A DNA stretch of 64,000 nt from assembly GCA_041391665.1 (NCBI GenBank), contig JAWKNO010000003.1, positions 2,117,088-2,181,087 on the forward strand. Reading direction: 5' to 3'. The DNA is from Bacteroidia bacterium (GTDB lineage Bacteria; Bacteroidota; Bacteroidia; J057). Shown here piece by piece: positions 34,841 through 43,602 of this stretch; position 1 is the first letter of the stretch; each line of letters begins with the position of its first letter. The notes beneath the pieces were generated by a model, which was not told the origin of the DNA, searched no databases, and saw only the letters and a list, made by a program, of their open reading frames with translations. Both the position numbers and the translations under genes were made by a program.

Positions 34841-37237
34841 TCACCGCATCAGCGTAATATTTCCTCTCGTCACCTGCGTAGTGGCTCCTCCCGCCTTGCG
34901 AAATTGTATCGCCCAGTAATACACCCCCGCCGGTGCCGGTCTGCTGCCGATGCTGCCTGTCCAATAGTCCTGCGGGGATTGGCTTTCAAATACTTTTTTG
35001 CCCCAACGGTCAAAAATCACCAGCCCATAACTTTCGAGTGGACAAATTACCCTTGGCCGAAAATCGTCATTGATTCCGTCTTCATTGGGGGTAAAGACAT
35101 TGGGGATAAAGACAAAACATTCGCAGTCTGTAACGCCGACAAAAAAGTCTGTCTGTGCCGATTCGCAGTTGTCAGAAATCTGTACAAAATACCTTCCAGG
35201 CTCCGTAATGATTCGCACCGGTTCCTCCGAACCATCCTCCCAAAGGTAATCTGCCCCTGAGGTAGTAACATCAACGCGCAAACTGTCGCCCTGACAAAGG
35301 GTAGTATCCAGCCCGTTTGGTACAGTAAGTGAAGAAACCGACACCTCCACCGTATCGCGCTGGTTGCACCCGGCAAGCATCCGCACCACATGATAGGTGC
35401 CTGCGGTGGAGACCAGCTGCTGTGCAGATGTGTTTCCATTCTGCCAGCGATAAGTAGCAAAGGCCGCAGATGCATTGAGTGTAACGCTCTGCCCGCCACA
35501 GAGTGTGATATCGGGGCCAAGGTCAAGGGGAGGCAGAGGTTGTACCTGTACAATCAGGGTATCCGAAACCAGGCAGCCTTGCTGATTGACGGTTAGCCAA
35601 TAGGTTCCGGCAGTTGTGATCGTGCGGAATGGCGTCCTCAGGCTATCGTTCCAGAGGTATGTTGCGCCGGGGATATTCAGGTTGAGCGTAAGTCCATCTT
35701 CCGCACAAATGGTCGTGTCAGGACCGAGGTTTATTTCCGGAGAAATTTCGCCTACGCGAATCGTATCACTCAGCGGGCATCCTTCAAAATCTGCATTCAC
35801 CCAGTATTTTCCCGGCTGAGAAACCACAATCTGCTGTGTCATATCGCCGGTGCTCCAGAGAAAATTGCTGTTTTCTGCTCCGGCATTGAGCACTACGGAG
35901 TCTCCTTTACAGAAAAATATTTCTTCGCCCAGCGCCAGTGGACTGTAGTTGGAAAAATAGGCGTAAGAGGCCTGCTTTCCGATGTCCACATTAATCATTC
36001 CCATATGAAAGACCCCGGAGGTATTATCGATCTGGTTGGTGGAGGTAACGAGAGAACCCAGCGCCTCTATTCGTCCCGCCATCCATTGTCCATTGGTACC
36101 CGGAACGGGAGAAAAGGAGGAAGCAAGGATATTGGAGGCGCCATTTAGCCGGAAGTTATCTTCATTGCCTGCACGGGTAAGGAGGTAAAAGAAAAAATTA
36201 TCACTGAAGGGGCGCACAAATTTCACTACGCGGGTCCCGGTACAGGTTATCGGCGGAATAATGGTTCCTCCCGGCTCATCTCCAGCACCACTCTGGTGCC
36301 AGACATATATCGGCAAAGTGCTGGTGATGGCAGTTGCATTCAGAGAAAGGTCAACGACACTGGTCTGGCCGCGGCTGAGGTTTATGGGAGATTTCCCCTG
36401 AATGTTCACAACGGTCAGATCTTCTGTGGCCGTAAGGTAAACGCGTTCGACATTTGCCTCCCCTTTCATGACAATATAATCAGTTCCCAGGCTTTTCACC
36501 GGGATAATCTGATCTCCGGAAAGATCATTTCCCGAACCCGTTCCCAGCGACAAGGCATCATCGGAGACGGTAACCGCAATGGGTTTATCTGCGAGTATGT
36601 AAGACCCCACGAGATTGCCGGCCAGATTGGTTCCGCTTTCGCGGCAGGAGAAAGTTTCGCCTCTGTTTAGCACAATGGAAAAAGGAACACCCGCTACATG
36701 ATTCTGAATATTTGAAGCGGGGGTAATTTGAATGGTGGTCTGATTTTGTGTGGCGACCATATCAAAAAAAGAAGCCCCTTGAACATTGATAAACTGTGTC
36801 TGGCCGGGAATAAAAAACTCTTTCCCCAGTGCCTGTTTTCCGCGAAGATTGTAGTCATCGGCATGGTTGGTTGCGGCAATCCGGTAGTAGGCAGTGATAG
36901 GTGTGGTAGCGGTAATATGGAGCCCTTTTTTCAGGATAAAATCCGGAGGCTGGGTTTCCAGTTGGTTGAGGTAGGGGGTGAGGTCAATGATCTCCATTTC
37001 GCTGGGAAACAGATCGTAGGTCAATGGAGTGAATAACGGATTGGCGGGAAAATCGATTACTACATCAGAAAAAGCACCTGCGCTGCCAATTACCAGCAAA
37101 ACGGGCGTATCCCCGGCGACAGCACTTACATCGGGTGCAGCAAACCAGTATTCCGTATCTGTCTGAGCCAGAAAGTTGCCCATAAGCCAGATATTCACCA
37201 TACAAAAACACAACAAACGGAGTAAAGCTGGACGCAT
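34841..37237 (-). CDS. IgGFc-binding-like surface protein with gliding-motility (T9SS type B) C-terminal domain
   Basis: A 798-residue secreted protein. After a signal peptide (first ~24 residues) there is an N-terminal IgGFc-binding-protein-like region (FAAPDVSAVAGDTPVLLVIGS, and a later GEANVERVYLTATED), then four Ig-like repeats of roughly 85 residues, each with a paired Cys and the sort of GPD-x-T-x-C start (LGPDTTICAEDGLTL, LGPDITLCGGQSVTL). The last ~90 residues are the T9SS type B/gliding-motility-associated domain: FIPNVFTPNEDGINDDF, then LVIFDRWGKKVF and PAPAGVYYWAI. It is likely an adhesin or surface-anchored component. The ATG sits directly against a strong hairpin with a T tract, which is unusual. 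Confidence 0.92.
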   Translation of the reverse strand: MRPALLRLLCFCMVNIWLMGNFLAQTDTEYWFAAPDVSAVAGDTPVLLVIGSAGAFSDVVIDFPANPLFTPLTYDLFPSEMEIIDLTPYLNQLETQPPDFILKKGLHITATTPITAYYRIAATNHADDYNLRGKQALGKEFFIPGQTQFINVQGASFFDMVATQNQTTIQITPASNIQNHVAGVPFSIVLNRGETFSCRESGTNLAGNLVGSYILADKPIAVTVSDDALSLGTGSGNDLSGDQIIPVKSLGTDYIVMKGEANVERVYLTATEDLTVVNIQGKSPINLSRGQTSVVDLSLNATAITSTLPIYVWHQSGAGDEPGGTIIPPITCTGTRVVKFVRPFSDNFFFYLLTRAGNEDNFRLNGASNILASSFSPVPGTNGQWMAGRIEALGSLVTSTNQIDNTSGVFHMGMINVDIGKQASYAYFSNYSPLALGEEIFFCKGDSVVLNAGAENSNFLWSTGDMTQQIVVSQPGKYWVNADFEGCPLSDTIRVGEISPEINLGPDTTICAEDGLTLNLNIPGATYLWNDSLRTPFRTITTAGTYWLTVNQQGCLVSDTLIVQVQPLPPLDLGPDITLCGGQSVTLNASAAFATYRWQNGNTSAQQLVSTAGTYHVVRMLAGCNQRDTVEVSVSSLTVPNGLDTTLCQGDSLRVDVTTSGADYLWEDGSEEPVRIITEPGRYFVQISDNCESAQTDFFVGVTDCECFVFIPNVFTPNEDGINDDFRPRVICPLESYGLVIFDRWGKKVFESQSPQDYWTGSIGSRPAPAGVYYWAIQFRKAGGATTQVTRGNITLMR

Positions 37238-37238
37238 A

Positions 37239-37274
37239 AAAAAATCTGTTACCTATGAAGATAACAGATTTTTT
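37239..37274. terminator. Strong bidirectional-type hairpin terminator abutting a start codon
   Basis: A perfect 13-bp stem (AAAAAATCTGTTA/TAACAGATTTTTT) with a 10-nt loop lies between the lipoprotein stop and the ATG at 37237. On the minus strand it ends in a run of seven T directly followed by the start codon. It is well placed to end the lipoprotein transcript; its contact with the next ATG suggests possible attenuation or a leaderless downstream start. Confidence 0.7.
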
Positions 37275-37292
37275 GATTTTATGTTGACGGGG

Positions 37293-37853
37293 TTATTGTG
37301 CTTTGATATTGACTCCCGTGATGGTTCCCTCAACAGTAACTACATCCGTAGCGTCAGCAGGGTTTTCCATGGTTATATTCACTTCCACATTGACAAAATA
37401 GTCAGCTACCCCTACGACATCCTGATACAGATCAGCTTTGGTAATTTTGAATGTACCGGAGGTTGACTGGTAGGATTTTGAAGCAGCAGTTAATATCAGC
37501 GATGCATAATTTTCATTTCCGCTCCCGGTAACTTTTGTGATATCAAAATTACCAGTTTTAACGCCACCGGTTTTTGCAGTGACACTAAAAGTAGGCCCAT
37601 TGGTAAGATTGGCAGAAATAGTCATGGTGAACATATCCAGTGAGGCAAGATAAGATCCACCGCTGGCAGCCCCACCGACGGCTAATTGTTCTATCAGTTC
37701 AAAATTGATTTCGCTAATGCTTGTCCCGTTTTGTTTGACCTGAATATTAGCCACAGCATTGGGTAGTTTATCATTGGGGCCGGGAGTTTCACCTTTACAG
37801 GAAAACAGAAAAAAAAGTGTGGATACGAATACTAATTTTAAGATTTGTCTCAT
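37293..37853 (-). CDS. Lipoprotein of unknown function
   Basis: A 186-residue lipoprotein with lipobox LFSC near residue 19. The mature region is a predicted all-beta domain with Ser/Thr-rich strands (GGAASGGSYLASLDMFTMTISANL; GSGNENYASLILTAASKS), resembling the small beta-sandwich lipoproteins common in Bacteroidota, but I cannot name a family. It has an intrinsic terminator right behind it (37239-37274) and a 193-bp gap ahead of it. Probably an outer-membrane lipoprotein. Confidence 0.7.
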   Translation of the reverse strand: MRQILKLVFVSTLFFLFSCKGETPGPNDKLPNAVANIQVKQNGTSISEINFELIEQLAVGGAASGGSYLASLDMFTMTISANLTNGPTFSVTAKTGGVKTGNFDITKVTGSGNENYASLILTAASKSYQSTSGTFKITKADLYQDVVGVADYFVNVEVNITMENPADATDVVTVEGTITGVNIKAQ

Positions 37854-37913
37854 GACTTTGTTTGTTTAAAAAGTTATGAGACAAAAATAGTTCGGAGTGA
37901 AAGGCTTATTCAA

Positions 37914-38034
37914 TTACCTATTTGGGTGAAATTCAGGAGTACCTGTTCGCAAAACGAGGAAGGTAAATTCAGGAAATCCTCCATCAAAGTGGTGAATAGG
38001 GAGAAACACCGGAAAAACCAGCTACCCATTTGGA
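37914..38034. promoter_or_regulatory. Two imperfect 15-bp repeats (TACCYATTTGGRTRA) in an intergenic gap
   Basis: TACCTATTTGGGTGA begins near 37915 and TACCCATTTGGATAA near 38020, differing at three positions and each weakly palindromic (ACC...GGT). They flank the gap between the lipoprotein gene and the next hypothetical gene. The spacing of about 105 bp is too long for one operator, so they could be two separate sites for one regulator; function is unknown. Confidence 0.25.
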
Positions 38035-38046
38035 TAAGAACCTTTG

Positions 38047-38544
38047 TTAATCACGCTGGCTTGCAAAAAAGTGGTTTAGCGATTGATAATAGGATACTTT
38101 CCCGTGAGAAATCTCCGAGCAAAACGGTGCCCGAAAGGTGGGCAAATGTGAAACCGGTTCAATACTATGATTAATGAATATATGATCCAGAATATGCCCC
38201 ACATCAAAGTGATTCTGAAAATCCATAAAAAGCTCATCTAAGGCATTTGAGTCAATTTGCAATTGATTTTCAAGTGAAAATTGCATACTCAATACCTGGC
38301 CAGGCTGATTGGCCAGAAAAGCTAATAAGTCAGACAATGTATCTCCTGGCCGGAGAATGGGCGTCGCCTCTTCAGCTTCTTCTTCGAATATCTCTATTTC
38401 GGCAATTCTAAGATTTCGATCCATCGGATAGAGGAAATCTGCCAACGGATAATTGTACACTGATAGAGTGGAAAATTGGTAAGTTCTTTTTTTCAGTTCG
38501 ACGAGAACCGGAGGATTAGTATGGAAATTTTTTCCCTTTAGCAT
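38047..38544 (-). CDS. Hypothetical protein
   Basis: A 165-residue soluble protein that I do not recognise. It has a beta-rich N-terminal part (ELKKRTYQFSTLSVYNYPLADF), a Glu-rich linker (EIEIFEEEAEEATP), then helical and mixed segments (FQNHFDVGHILDHIFINHS). No signal peptide or membrane helix is visible. Codon and base usage look coding and the alternative frames are short. It is isolated, with about 190-200 bp of non-coding DNA on each side. Confidence 0.5.
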   Translation of the reverse strand: MLKGKNFHTNPPVLVELKKRTYQFSTLSVYNYPLADFLYPMDRNLRIAEIEIFEEEAEEATPILRPGDTLSDLLAFLANQPGQVLSMQFSLENQLQIDSNALDELFMDFQNHFDVGHILDHIFINHSIEPVSHLPTFRAPFCSEISHGKVSYYQSLNHFFASQRD

Positions 38545-38717
38545 GGCAAGAAGTTAAGACATAAACCCAACCTGCACGTTCGGCTAAAGACAAAACCACC
38601 TACTGAATACCTGCTCTCCTAGGTTCCCAGACTGATATGTTGTTCACATCAGGAGCGATCTATGCCTGCGCGATCAATAATAACTCAAGTAATATACGAG
38701 TCCTGGCAAGATGTGGC

Positions 38718-38749
38718 AAAAAATATTTGCTATCCCTGCAAATATTTTT
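38718..38749 (-). terminator. Intrinsic terminator after the alcohol dehydrogenase gene
   Basis: A perfect 12-bp stem (AAAAATATTTGC/GCAAATATTTTT) with a 7-nt loop lies directly after the stop codon of the dehydrogenase gene. On the minus strand it ends in six T residues. It should end the transcript of the dehydrogenase and the PhoPQ-related gene. Confidence 0.7.
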
Positions 38750-39807
38750 CAAACACCCTCTGTAGACTTAAGTATTACTTTGAGATAGCCGGGTTCTTTT
38801 CGGTCAAATCGATCATAAGCAGTCCTGCCTTCCGCTAAAGGCATGATTGTAGAAATAAATGGACGGAGATCTGCCTGGCCGGCCTGTATACTTTCCAACA
38901 ATTTTTCCATATAAAACCGCGCCGGACATCTGCCGATTTTATAGGTAAGGTTTTTGTCATAGGCCTGTGCCGGAGAAAAGGGAAATCCCGGACTTGTATG
39001 GACGCCCACCGTTGATATAATGCCTCCGGGACGCACCAGGTCATAGGCCAGTCTCGCTGCGGATGAGCTTCCGACGGCTTCCATTACGCCATCCGCTCCC
39101 CGCCCGTGTGTCAGCGAGCGGATGCGTTCCAGCGAATCTCTTTCTTGAAAATCAATCGGAATAGCTCCCAGTTTTTTTGCCCATTCCAGTCTTTCCGGAA
39201 TCGTGTCTATGGCAAAAATTGTTTCAGCGCCACGCGCTTTGGCTCCCAAAATCGCCATTAACCCTACCGGCCCGCAACCGACCACAGCATATACGCCTTC
39301 GGGACGCACATCTGCCTGGTCTGCACAAAAATAGCCTGTCGCCATGATATCGCCGGTCAGCAAAACCTGTGTGGCATCCATCTCCGCCGAATACCGAACA
39401 AGCGTTGTATCAGCCATCGGAACCCGCACATATTCTGCCTGTCCGCCGTGAAGGCCATGGCCATTTTCCACCCAACCATACAACTGCCCACGCTCACAGC
39501 GGCAGGTAAGCCCGATCCGGCAATAATAACATTCCCCGCAATTGGTAGTAAATGGGCTCACAACATGGTCGCCCTTTTTTAATTTTTTTACGGCCCTTCC
39601 GGTTTCGACAATTTCTCCGACAAATTCATGCCCCATAACCGTACCAGTATCCAGCCCCGATTCCCTGCCGTGATAAATATGCAGATCAGAGCCACATACT
39701 GCCGTATATAATACCTTCACAATCACATCCTCCGGAGCCACAATTACCGGGTCAGCAGCAGATTCATAACGTATATCGCGAATTCCCTGAAAAGTAAGTG
39801 CTTTCAT
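38749..39807 (-). CDS. Zinc-dependent medium-chain alcohol dehydrogenase
   Basis: A 352-residue NAD(P)-dependent zinc alcohol dehydrogenase of the MDR superfamily, close to threonine/sorbitol dehydrogenase-like proteins. The catalytic zinc site is in AVCGSDLHIYHG and GHEFVGE; the structural zinc loop is CGECYYCRIGLTCRC; the coenzyme loop is VVGCGPVGLMAILGAKA. Substrate cannot be told from sequence. It is 10 bp downstream of the PhoPQ-related lipoprotein gene on the same strand, so both are one operon, closed by the terminator at 38718. Confidence 0.95.
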   Translation of the reverse strand: MKALTFQGIRDIRYESAADPVIVAPEDVIVKVLYTAVCGSDLHIYHGRESGLDTGTVMGHEFVGEIVETGRAVKKLKKGDHVVSPFTTNCGECYYCRIGLTCRCERGQLYGWVENGHGLHGGQAEYVRVPMADTTLVRYSAEMDATQVLLTGDIMATGYFCADQADVRPEGVYAVVGCGPVGLMAILGAKARGAETIFAIDTIPERLEWAKKLGAIPIDFQERDSLERIRSLTHGRGADGVMEAVGSSSAARLAYDLVRPGGIISTVGVHTSPGFPFSPAQAYDKNLTYKIGRCPARFYMEKLLESIQAGQADLRPFISTIMPLAEGRTAYDRFDRKEPGYLKVILKSTEGV

Positions 39808-39817
39808 TTTGAATGGT

Positions 39818-41248
39818 TTATTCTTTCAGTCTTGTACCTTTGGGCGTTACCGGAGCAAATGCAGCAAACGGATAAGTATCAGGGGTTACGACAACGCCCG
39901 TTGTTAGTTTGATGGGAATTTCTGCAACGCCAGGGAAAGTTAGTTCTGCAAAAAATGCAGTATAACCCGCCTCCGGCTTGTCTGCTTTCAGCCGGTATGT
40001 ACCGTCTGTAGCCAGCGGTATGTCCATGGGTTGATAAGCTCTGCCGATCGAGTCCACCTGAAAATTGCGGGCTTTCGGATTGTGCGCCTGCCACAGCGTA
40101 ATAGACTGAGGTACAAATTCGGGGGAAGTCTGAATCACCAGTTCGCCATTTTCCACCTTCCAGTCAAAATCAGGACGTGGGGTTTCGGTAACAATGCTCT
40201 GGTAGAAGGAGATGAGCGTTTCGAGGGCATCAGTTTCGCGCATGGAGTGTTCACTGTTGGGAACATACCGAAGGTGTTTTTCGCCGATCAGATCTTTCCA
40301 GTAAAACTTCCAGGAATCGGGGAGAAAAAACTGGTCACCTGTACCGTTGATGATCATTTTGGGCATATCCAGCCGGTCGCGGTAGGAGAAAGGTTCTGTG
40401 AGTTCGAGCATCCGCGCATATTCTGCCGAGCCCTGCCATTCCATAATTCCCTCCTGAGAATAATTACCTACTGCGGGTGCCCATTGGCCATATACCTGCC
40501 AGTGGTGTTCGAAGGAAGGAACAATATTGAGCAAATCTATGACGATTGGAACAATTGCAATTACCCGTTTATCCATAGCGGCAGTGGTCCAGGTTGTCCA
40601 TCCGCGTTTGGAGGCACCGGCTACTACAAATTGATTTACAGGGTGAGACAGACTTTTCCGGGAGAAAGCTTCTACCACATCCATAGCGCGAACGGCAGCG
40701 GTGGTCATAGGAAGCCGTGCCAGCCATTTGGCATCTTCATCTTTGGCACCACCTTCGAGAAATTTTCGCCATCCGTAAGAGATCAGTTCGTCTTCTTCGC
40801 GGGGGCCAAAATCATCGCCGACAAATTCGACCGGTTGGTTGGGCACATTGTGAAGATCAGCCACGACGGACTTAGACAGCAGAGCGGTCTGGAGAACGAG
40901 GTCGCTGGCTTTGGCAGGTTGTTGGCGCTTGCGGTTTCCCCCGCCGATAAAAAGCATACCCGTATTACTTTCGGCCTCGTCAGGCACAACGATGGTAAGC
41001 CAGTGCCACCAGACAGGATCTTTGACTTCAGCTTCTGTCAGCCATCGTTGAGATACGAAGCGGATGACATAGGCAGAATAACCCTCACCAGGAATTGTAT
41101 CAACGGTTTCCCATGCAAAATCTGGCGAAACCGTCTGCACATACGACTCAAACGGATTGAGGGAAACAGCGGCAAAAGGCTCTGGCGCAGGGCGGCAGGA
41201 AAACAGAAAAACAAAAAGTGAAAGCAGTAGCAGGTTTACGTATTTCAT
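39818..41248 (-). CDS. PhoPQ-activated pathogenicity-related family lipoprotein
   Basis: A 476-residue exported protein of the PhoPQ_related family (alpha/beta-hydrolase fold; related to the PqaA group). Lipobox LFSC is near residue 18. The nucleophile elbow is GASKRGW, and the preceding segments WWHWLTIVVPDE and MLFIGGGNRKRQ are family hallmarks. Its real substrate is not known. It is the first gene of the operon with the zinc alcohol dehydrogenase. Its 5' region borders the 768-bp gene-free stretch with the 232-bp tandem repeat. Confidence 0.92.
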   Translation of the reverse strand: MKYVNLLLLSLFVFLFSCRPAPEPFAAVSLNPFESYVQTVSPDFAWETVDTIPGEGYSAYVIRFVSQRWLTEAEVKDPVWWHWLTIVVPDEAESNTGMLFIGGGNRKRQQPAKASDLVLQTALLSKSVVADLHNVPNQPVEFVGDDFGPREEDELISYGWRKFLEGGAKDEDAKWLARLPMTTAAVRAMDVVEAFSRKSLSHPVNQFVVAGASKRGWTTWTTAAMDKRVIAIVPIVIDLLNIVPSFEHHWQVYGQWAPAVGNYSQEGIMEWQGSAEYARMLELTEPFSYRDRLDMPKMIINGTGDQFFLPDSWKFYWKDLIGEKHLRYVPNSEHSMRETDALETLISFYQSIVTETPRPDFDWKVENGELVIQTSPEFVPQSITLWQAHNPKARNFQVDSIGRAYQPMDIPLATDGTYRLKADKPEAGYTAFFAELTFPGVAEIPIKLTTGVVVTPDTYPFAAFAPVTPKGTRLKE

Positions 41249-41420
41249 AGCTCAGGTTAATAGTAGTTGCGGAATTTACAAATAATTTCGAATGCCCCTT
41301 CGGGCGCAAACCAAAATGTCGCACCTGATAATAATGAATAACTATATGGACACAATATGATTGTCTTTGACACAAGGCCCGTCACGGTCACAATATTGTT
41401 AGGCATTACAGCCACGATCT
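41249..41420. other. Gene-free stretch upstream of the PhoPQ-related gene
   Basis: The start of a 768-bp gap without convincing genes. This part probably holds the promoter of the PhoPQ-related gene; it contains a palindrome ACAATATTGT and the inverted AATATTGT next to it. No recognisable RNA gene. The remainder of the gap is the tandem repeat and a hairpin listed separately. Confidence 0.4.
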
Positions 41421-41921
41421 CTTTATTTTTTTATTGATTGCGCCGCAGCGCGCGTATGACGAACCCCCTTCCGCATAGCGTCCCCCTTTCAATGGGGGAC
41501 TTGCGGAATTACGAGAGCCGAACGACGGCGACAAATCGAAGAAATCTCAGCTACATACTTCCCCTACGCCATCAGGTTCTCTTCCCACATTCCACCGGGC
41601 GAAGCCAGACCCCGGCGGGGTCCCATGTTTGTAGCCAAACCAGTGCCCCACCCTTTATTTTTTTATTGATTGCGCTGCAGCGCGCGTATGACGAACCCCC
41701 TTCCGCATAGCGTCCCCCTTTTAATGGGGGACTTGCGGAATTACGAGAGCCGAACGACGGCGACAAATCGAAGAAATCTCAGCTACATACTTCCCCTACG
41801 CCATCAGGTTCTCTACCCACATTCCACCGGGCGAAGCCAGACCCCGGCGGGGTCCCATGTTTGTAGCCAAACCGGTGCCCGGCCCTTTATTTTTTTATTG
41901 ATTGCGCCGCAGTGCGCCGCC
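41421..41921. repeat. 232-bp tandem repeat, two full copies and a partial third
   Basis: A unit beginning CTTTATTTTTTTATTGATTG starts at 41421, 41653 and 41885, a period of exactly 232 bp; the third copy breaks off after about 35 bp. The two full copies differ at about six positions. Each contains two hairpins, GTCCCCC...GGGGGAC and GACCCC-GGC-GGGGTC. Open frames across it are repeat artefacts. It looks like a young duplication of a non-coding dispersed repeat (MITE-like), not a gene. Confidence 0.85.
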
Positions 41922-41973
41922 CCTGTTTATCCAGCGGAGAAACAACTTACGGATCACTACGAGATTTAGGTTT

Positions 41974-41994
41974 ATGCTCGTTGACGAGCATTTT
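41974..41994 (+). other. Stem-loop downstream of the methyltransferase gene
   Basis: A perfect 7-bp stem (ATGCTCG/CGAGCAT) with a TTGA loop, followed by TTTT on the plus strand, lies 23 bp beyond the methyltransferase stop. On the transcript strand of that gene there is no T tract, so it would be a 3'-end structure rather than a classical terminator. Confidence 0.35.
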
Positions 41995-42016
41995 ATTAGG
42001 AGAATATTTGAAACGC

Positions 42017-42898
42017 CTATTCCAATGAAAAAATACATTCCTCCAGAGAAGTGCCGTAGCGTATGGTGCTGGAAAGTATAGAAATATCACCGGGTCTGAT
42101 GGCATGATGCGCGCTAAGTTTACACACGGTAGGCGGCATGAGGCTGTCAGTTCCTGTAAATGCATTTTGCCCCGAAAGATGAACATAGGAATTGAGAAGG
42201 ATCGCATTTGCCTGGCCGGGGTTTAGGCAGGTGATGGGCGTCGAAAACGTTTCAACAGGCGCAGTGATTGTTCGCAGGTCTATGGTGTTTACGATTGCGG
42301 GTAAAGACAAGAGGGTAGGTAAATGGCGCATAAAACACAGCGGGTAGTGCGCGATTTCTCCCTCAAATTCGGCTTCACAGATTTGTGCGGTATTGACAAT
42401 CTTTTCAGGAATCATTACCCCATCCGGTTTTAAGAACTGGCGTAAATGTCTGAAAATCTGCACCTGAAATTCATTGGCGCAGAATATACTCATCAATTCG
42501 CCGATGAGAGCGTCTACGGGTTCGGGGAGAGAGACTTTGCGGGCGTCGCCAAACAGCAGTTCTACTTTATGGGAGAGGCCCATTCGGGCGATTTCGGTTT
42601 CGAGGAAGGGCTGGAGGTCAGGATTATTTTCAATGAGGTAAGCCTTTTTGACGAAGGGGAGGTAGTGTTGGGTTAAAGCAAGCCTGCCGACACCCGCTTC
42701 ACAGACGACCAGATCTTTGAAGTAATTGTACTGTTGAAAGGTATCGGCAAACTTGCCCACCCGCAGTTTGTCGGTTTCCATGATATCGTAGTAGATCTGC
42801 GGAAACCCGAAGTGGCGGGAATCGAAGGTTTGCGCTTCCAGGAGCGCGTATTTGAGTTGGGGGTAGTTTTGGATGATGTCAGGGAAGATGGGATGCAT
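42017..42898 (-). CDS. SAM-dependent methyltransferase, PRMT-like
   Basis: A 293-residue class I methyltransferase. The start at 42898 (MHPIFPD) is preferred to an in-frame start 16 codons earlier. Motif I is VVCEAGVGRLAL, the acidic end of strand 2 is in AYLIENNPDL, and VDALIGELMS resembles the double-E region of protein arginine methyltransferases. The rest is a beta-rich C-terminal half (TPITCLNPGQANAILLNSYV) that fits the beta-barrel of PRMT-like proteins. Substrate is unknown; it could be a protein or a small molecule. It is monocistronic, next to the tandem repeat and the IS3 remnant. Confidence 0.72.
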   Translation of the reverse strand: MHPIFPDIIQNYPQLKYALLEAQTFDSRHFGFPQIYYDIMETDKLRVGKFADTFQQYNYFKDLVVCEAGVGRLALTQHYLPFVKKAYLIENNPDLQPFLETEIARMGLSHKVELLFGDARKVSLPEPVDALIGELMSIFCANEFQVQIFRHLRQFLKPDGVMIPEKIVNTAQICEAEFEGEIAHYPLCFMRHLPTLLSLPAIVNTIDLRTITAPVETFSTPITCLNPGQANAILLNSYVHLSGQNAFTGTDSLMPPTVCKLSAHHAIRPGDISILSSTIRYGTSLEECIFSLE

Positions 42899-43189
42899 AT
42901 TTCCGAATTTGGCGGAATGATACGGAATAATTGGGAATACGCACAAGCATCAAAAAAAAGAGGCCGAATACAATGTAAGCGGCCCCAGTAAACCAACCCC
43001 TGTCAGGAGATTTCATTTACCGGAGGAAAAGTGAGAAGGAAATTTTTAAAAATCAGATAGAAAAAAGTGTGAATCTCCCAGAAAATGGGGGGGGCTTATG
43101 CCCATTCGTGCTCCGAGAGTTCACACCGTACTCCCCCCAAAAATTAGGACAGTAAGTTTAGTTTGTCCAAAACCCTTAAATTTACTGTT

Positions 43190-43465
43190 ATGGGAAGAAG
43201 AAAATTCACCTCACAATTCAAGACAAAAGTGGTGCTTGAAGCGCTGAAAGAGCGATCAAGTCTGACGGAATTGGCACAAAAATACGAGCTTCATCCTCAA
43301 CAAATTACCACGTGGAAGCGCACCTTTCTATCGAGTGCGGAGTCTGTGTTTTCCCAGCCGGAGTTATCAGCTCAGGACGAGGCGGCCGAGGAGAAAGCCC
43401 GCCTACTACAAATCATCGGGGAGCAAAAAGTGGAACTGGAGTTTCTTAAAAAAAAATTGCGATGA
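43190..43465 (+). CDS. IS3-family transposase OrfA (HTH protein)
   Basis: A 91-residue small helix-turn-helix protein, the OrfA of an IS3-type element: MGRRKFTSQFKTKVVLEAL, then LTELAQKYELHPQQITTWK, and a leucine-zipper-like C-terminal coil (ARLLQIIGEQKVELEFLKKK). The ATG at 43190 is chosen; an in-frame TTG lies 9 codons earlier. OrfA ends in a TGA that overlaps the OrfB start, the normal arrangement for programmed -1 frameshifting in this family, and an A-rich slippery run (AAAAAAAAA) lies just before it. OrfB is broken. Confidence 0.85.
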   Translation: MGRRKFTSQFKTKVVLEALKERSSLTELAQKYELHPQQITTWKRTFLSSAESVFSQPELSAQDEAAEEKARLLQIIGEQKVELEFLKKKLR

Positions 43466-43602
43466 TGCCACTTGAAACGAAACGCGCGATGGTGGATCGT
43501 TCAGATCGAAGCCTGAGTTTGGCTGGTCAATGTCGAGTCCTGGGTATCTCTCGTTCGGGTTTGTATTATGAGCCACGAGGGATAATGGCTGGATCACCAT
43601 AA
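43462..43602 (+). pseudogene. IS3-family transposase OrfB, N-terminal fragment
   Basis: The frame from 43462 reads 46 codons (MMPLETKRAMVDRSDRSLS, then GISRSGLYYEPRG) and stops at 43600-43602. This matches the beginning of IS3 OrfB, with the Zn/HTH-like RSD-x-SL-x-L-x-x-QC-x-x-LGISRSGLYY motif. The integrase (DDE) core is entirely missing. Confidence 0.75.

Larger units (their letters stand above)
43128..43602 (+). mobile_element. Decayed IS3-family insertion sequence
   Basis: The left end is recognisable by a CTCCCCCCAAAAATTAGGACAGT-like segment near 43130-43155, of the kind seen at IS3-type ends. OrfA is intact, OrfB is cut to its first ~46 codons, and no matching right inverted repeat is found before the next gene. 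The element is therefore inactive on its own. Confidence 0.75.

Noticed and set aside
40031..41221. A 396-codon plus-strand frame
   Set aside because: It is wholly antisense to the PhoPQ-related gene, which has a lipobox and the family nucleophile motif.
41480..41520. GTCCCCC...GGGGGAC hairpins compared with the NarL-type CCTCCCC...GGG sites
   Set aside because: They belong to the tandem repeat and lack the AAT spacer of the two sites near 26 kb.
41421..41921. Tandem repeat considered as a CRISPR array
   Set aside because: Units are 232 bp and almost identical throughout, with no short repeats separated by unique spacers.
41438..41969. Two similar plus-strand frames of 90-99 codons and an opposite 64-codon frame
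   Set aside because: They lie in the 232-bp tandem repeat and repeat because of it; peptide sequence is low in complexity and has no start context.
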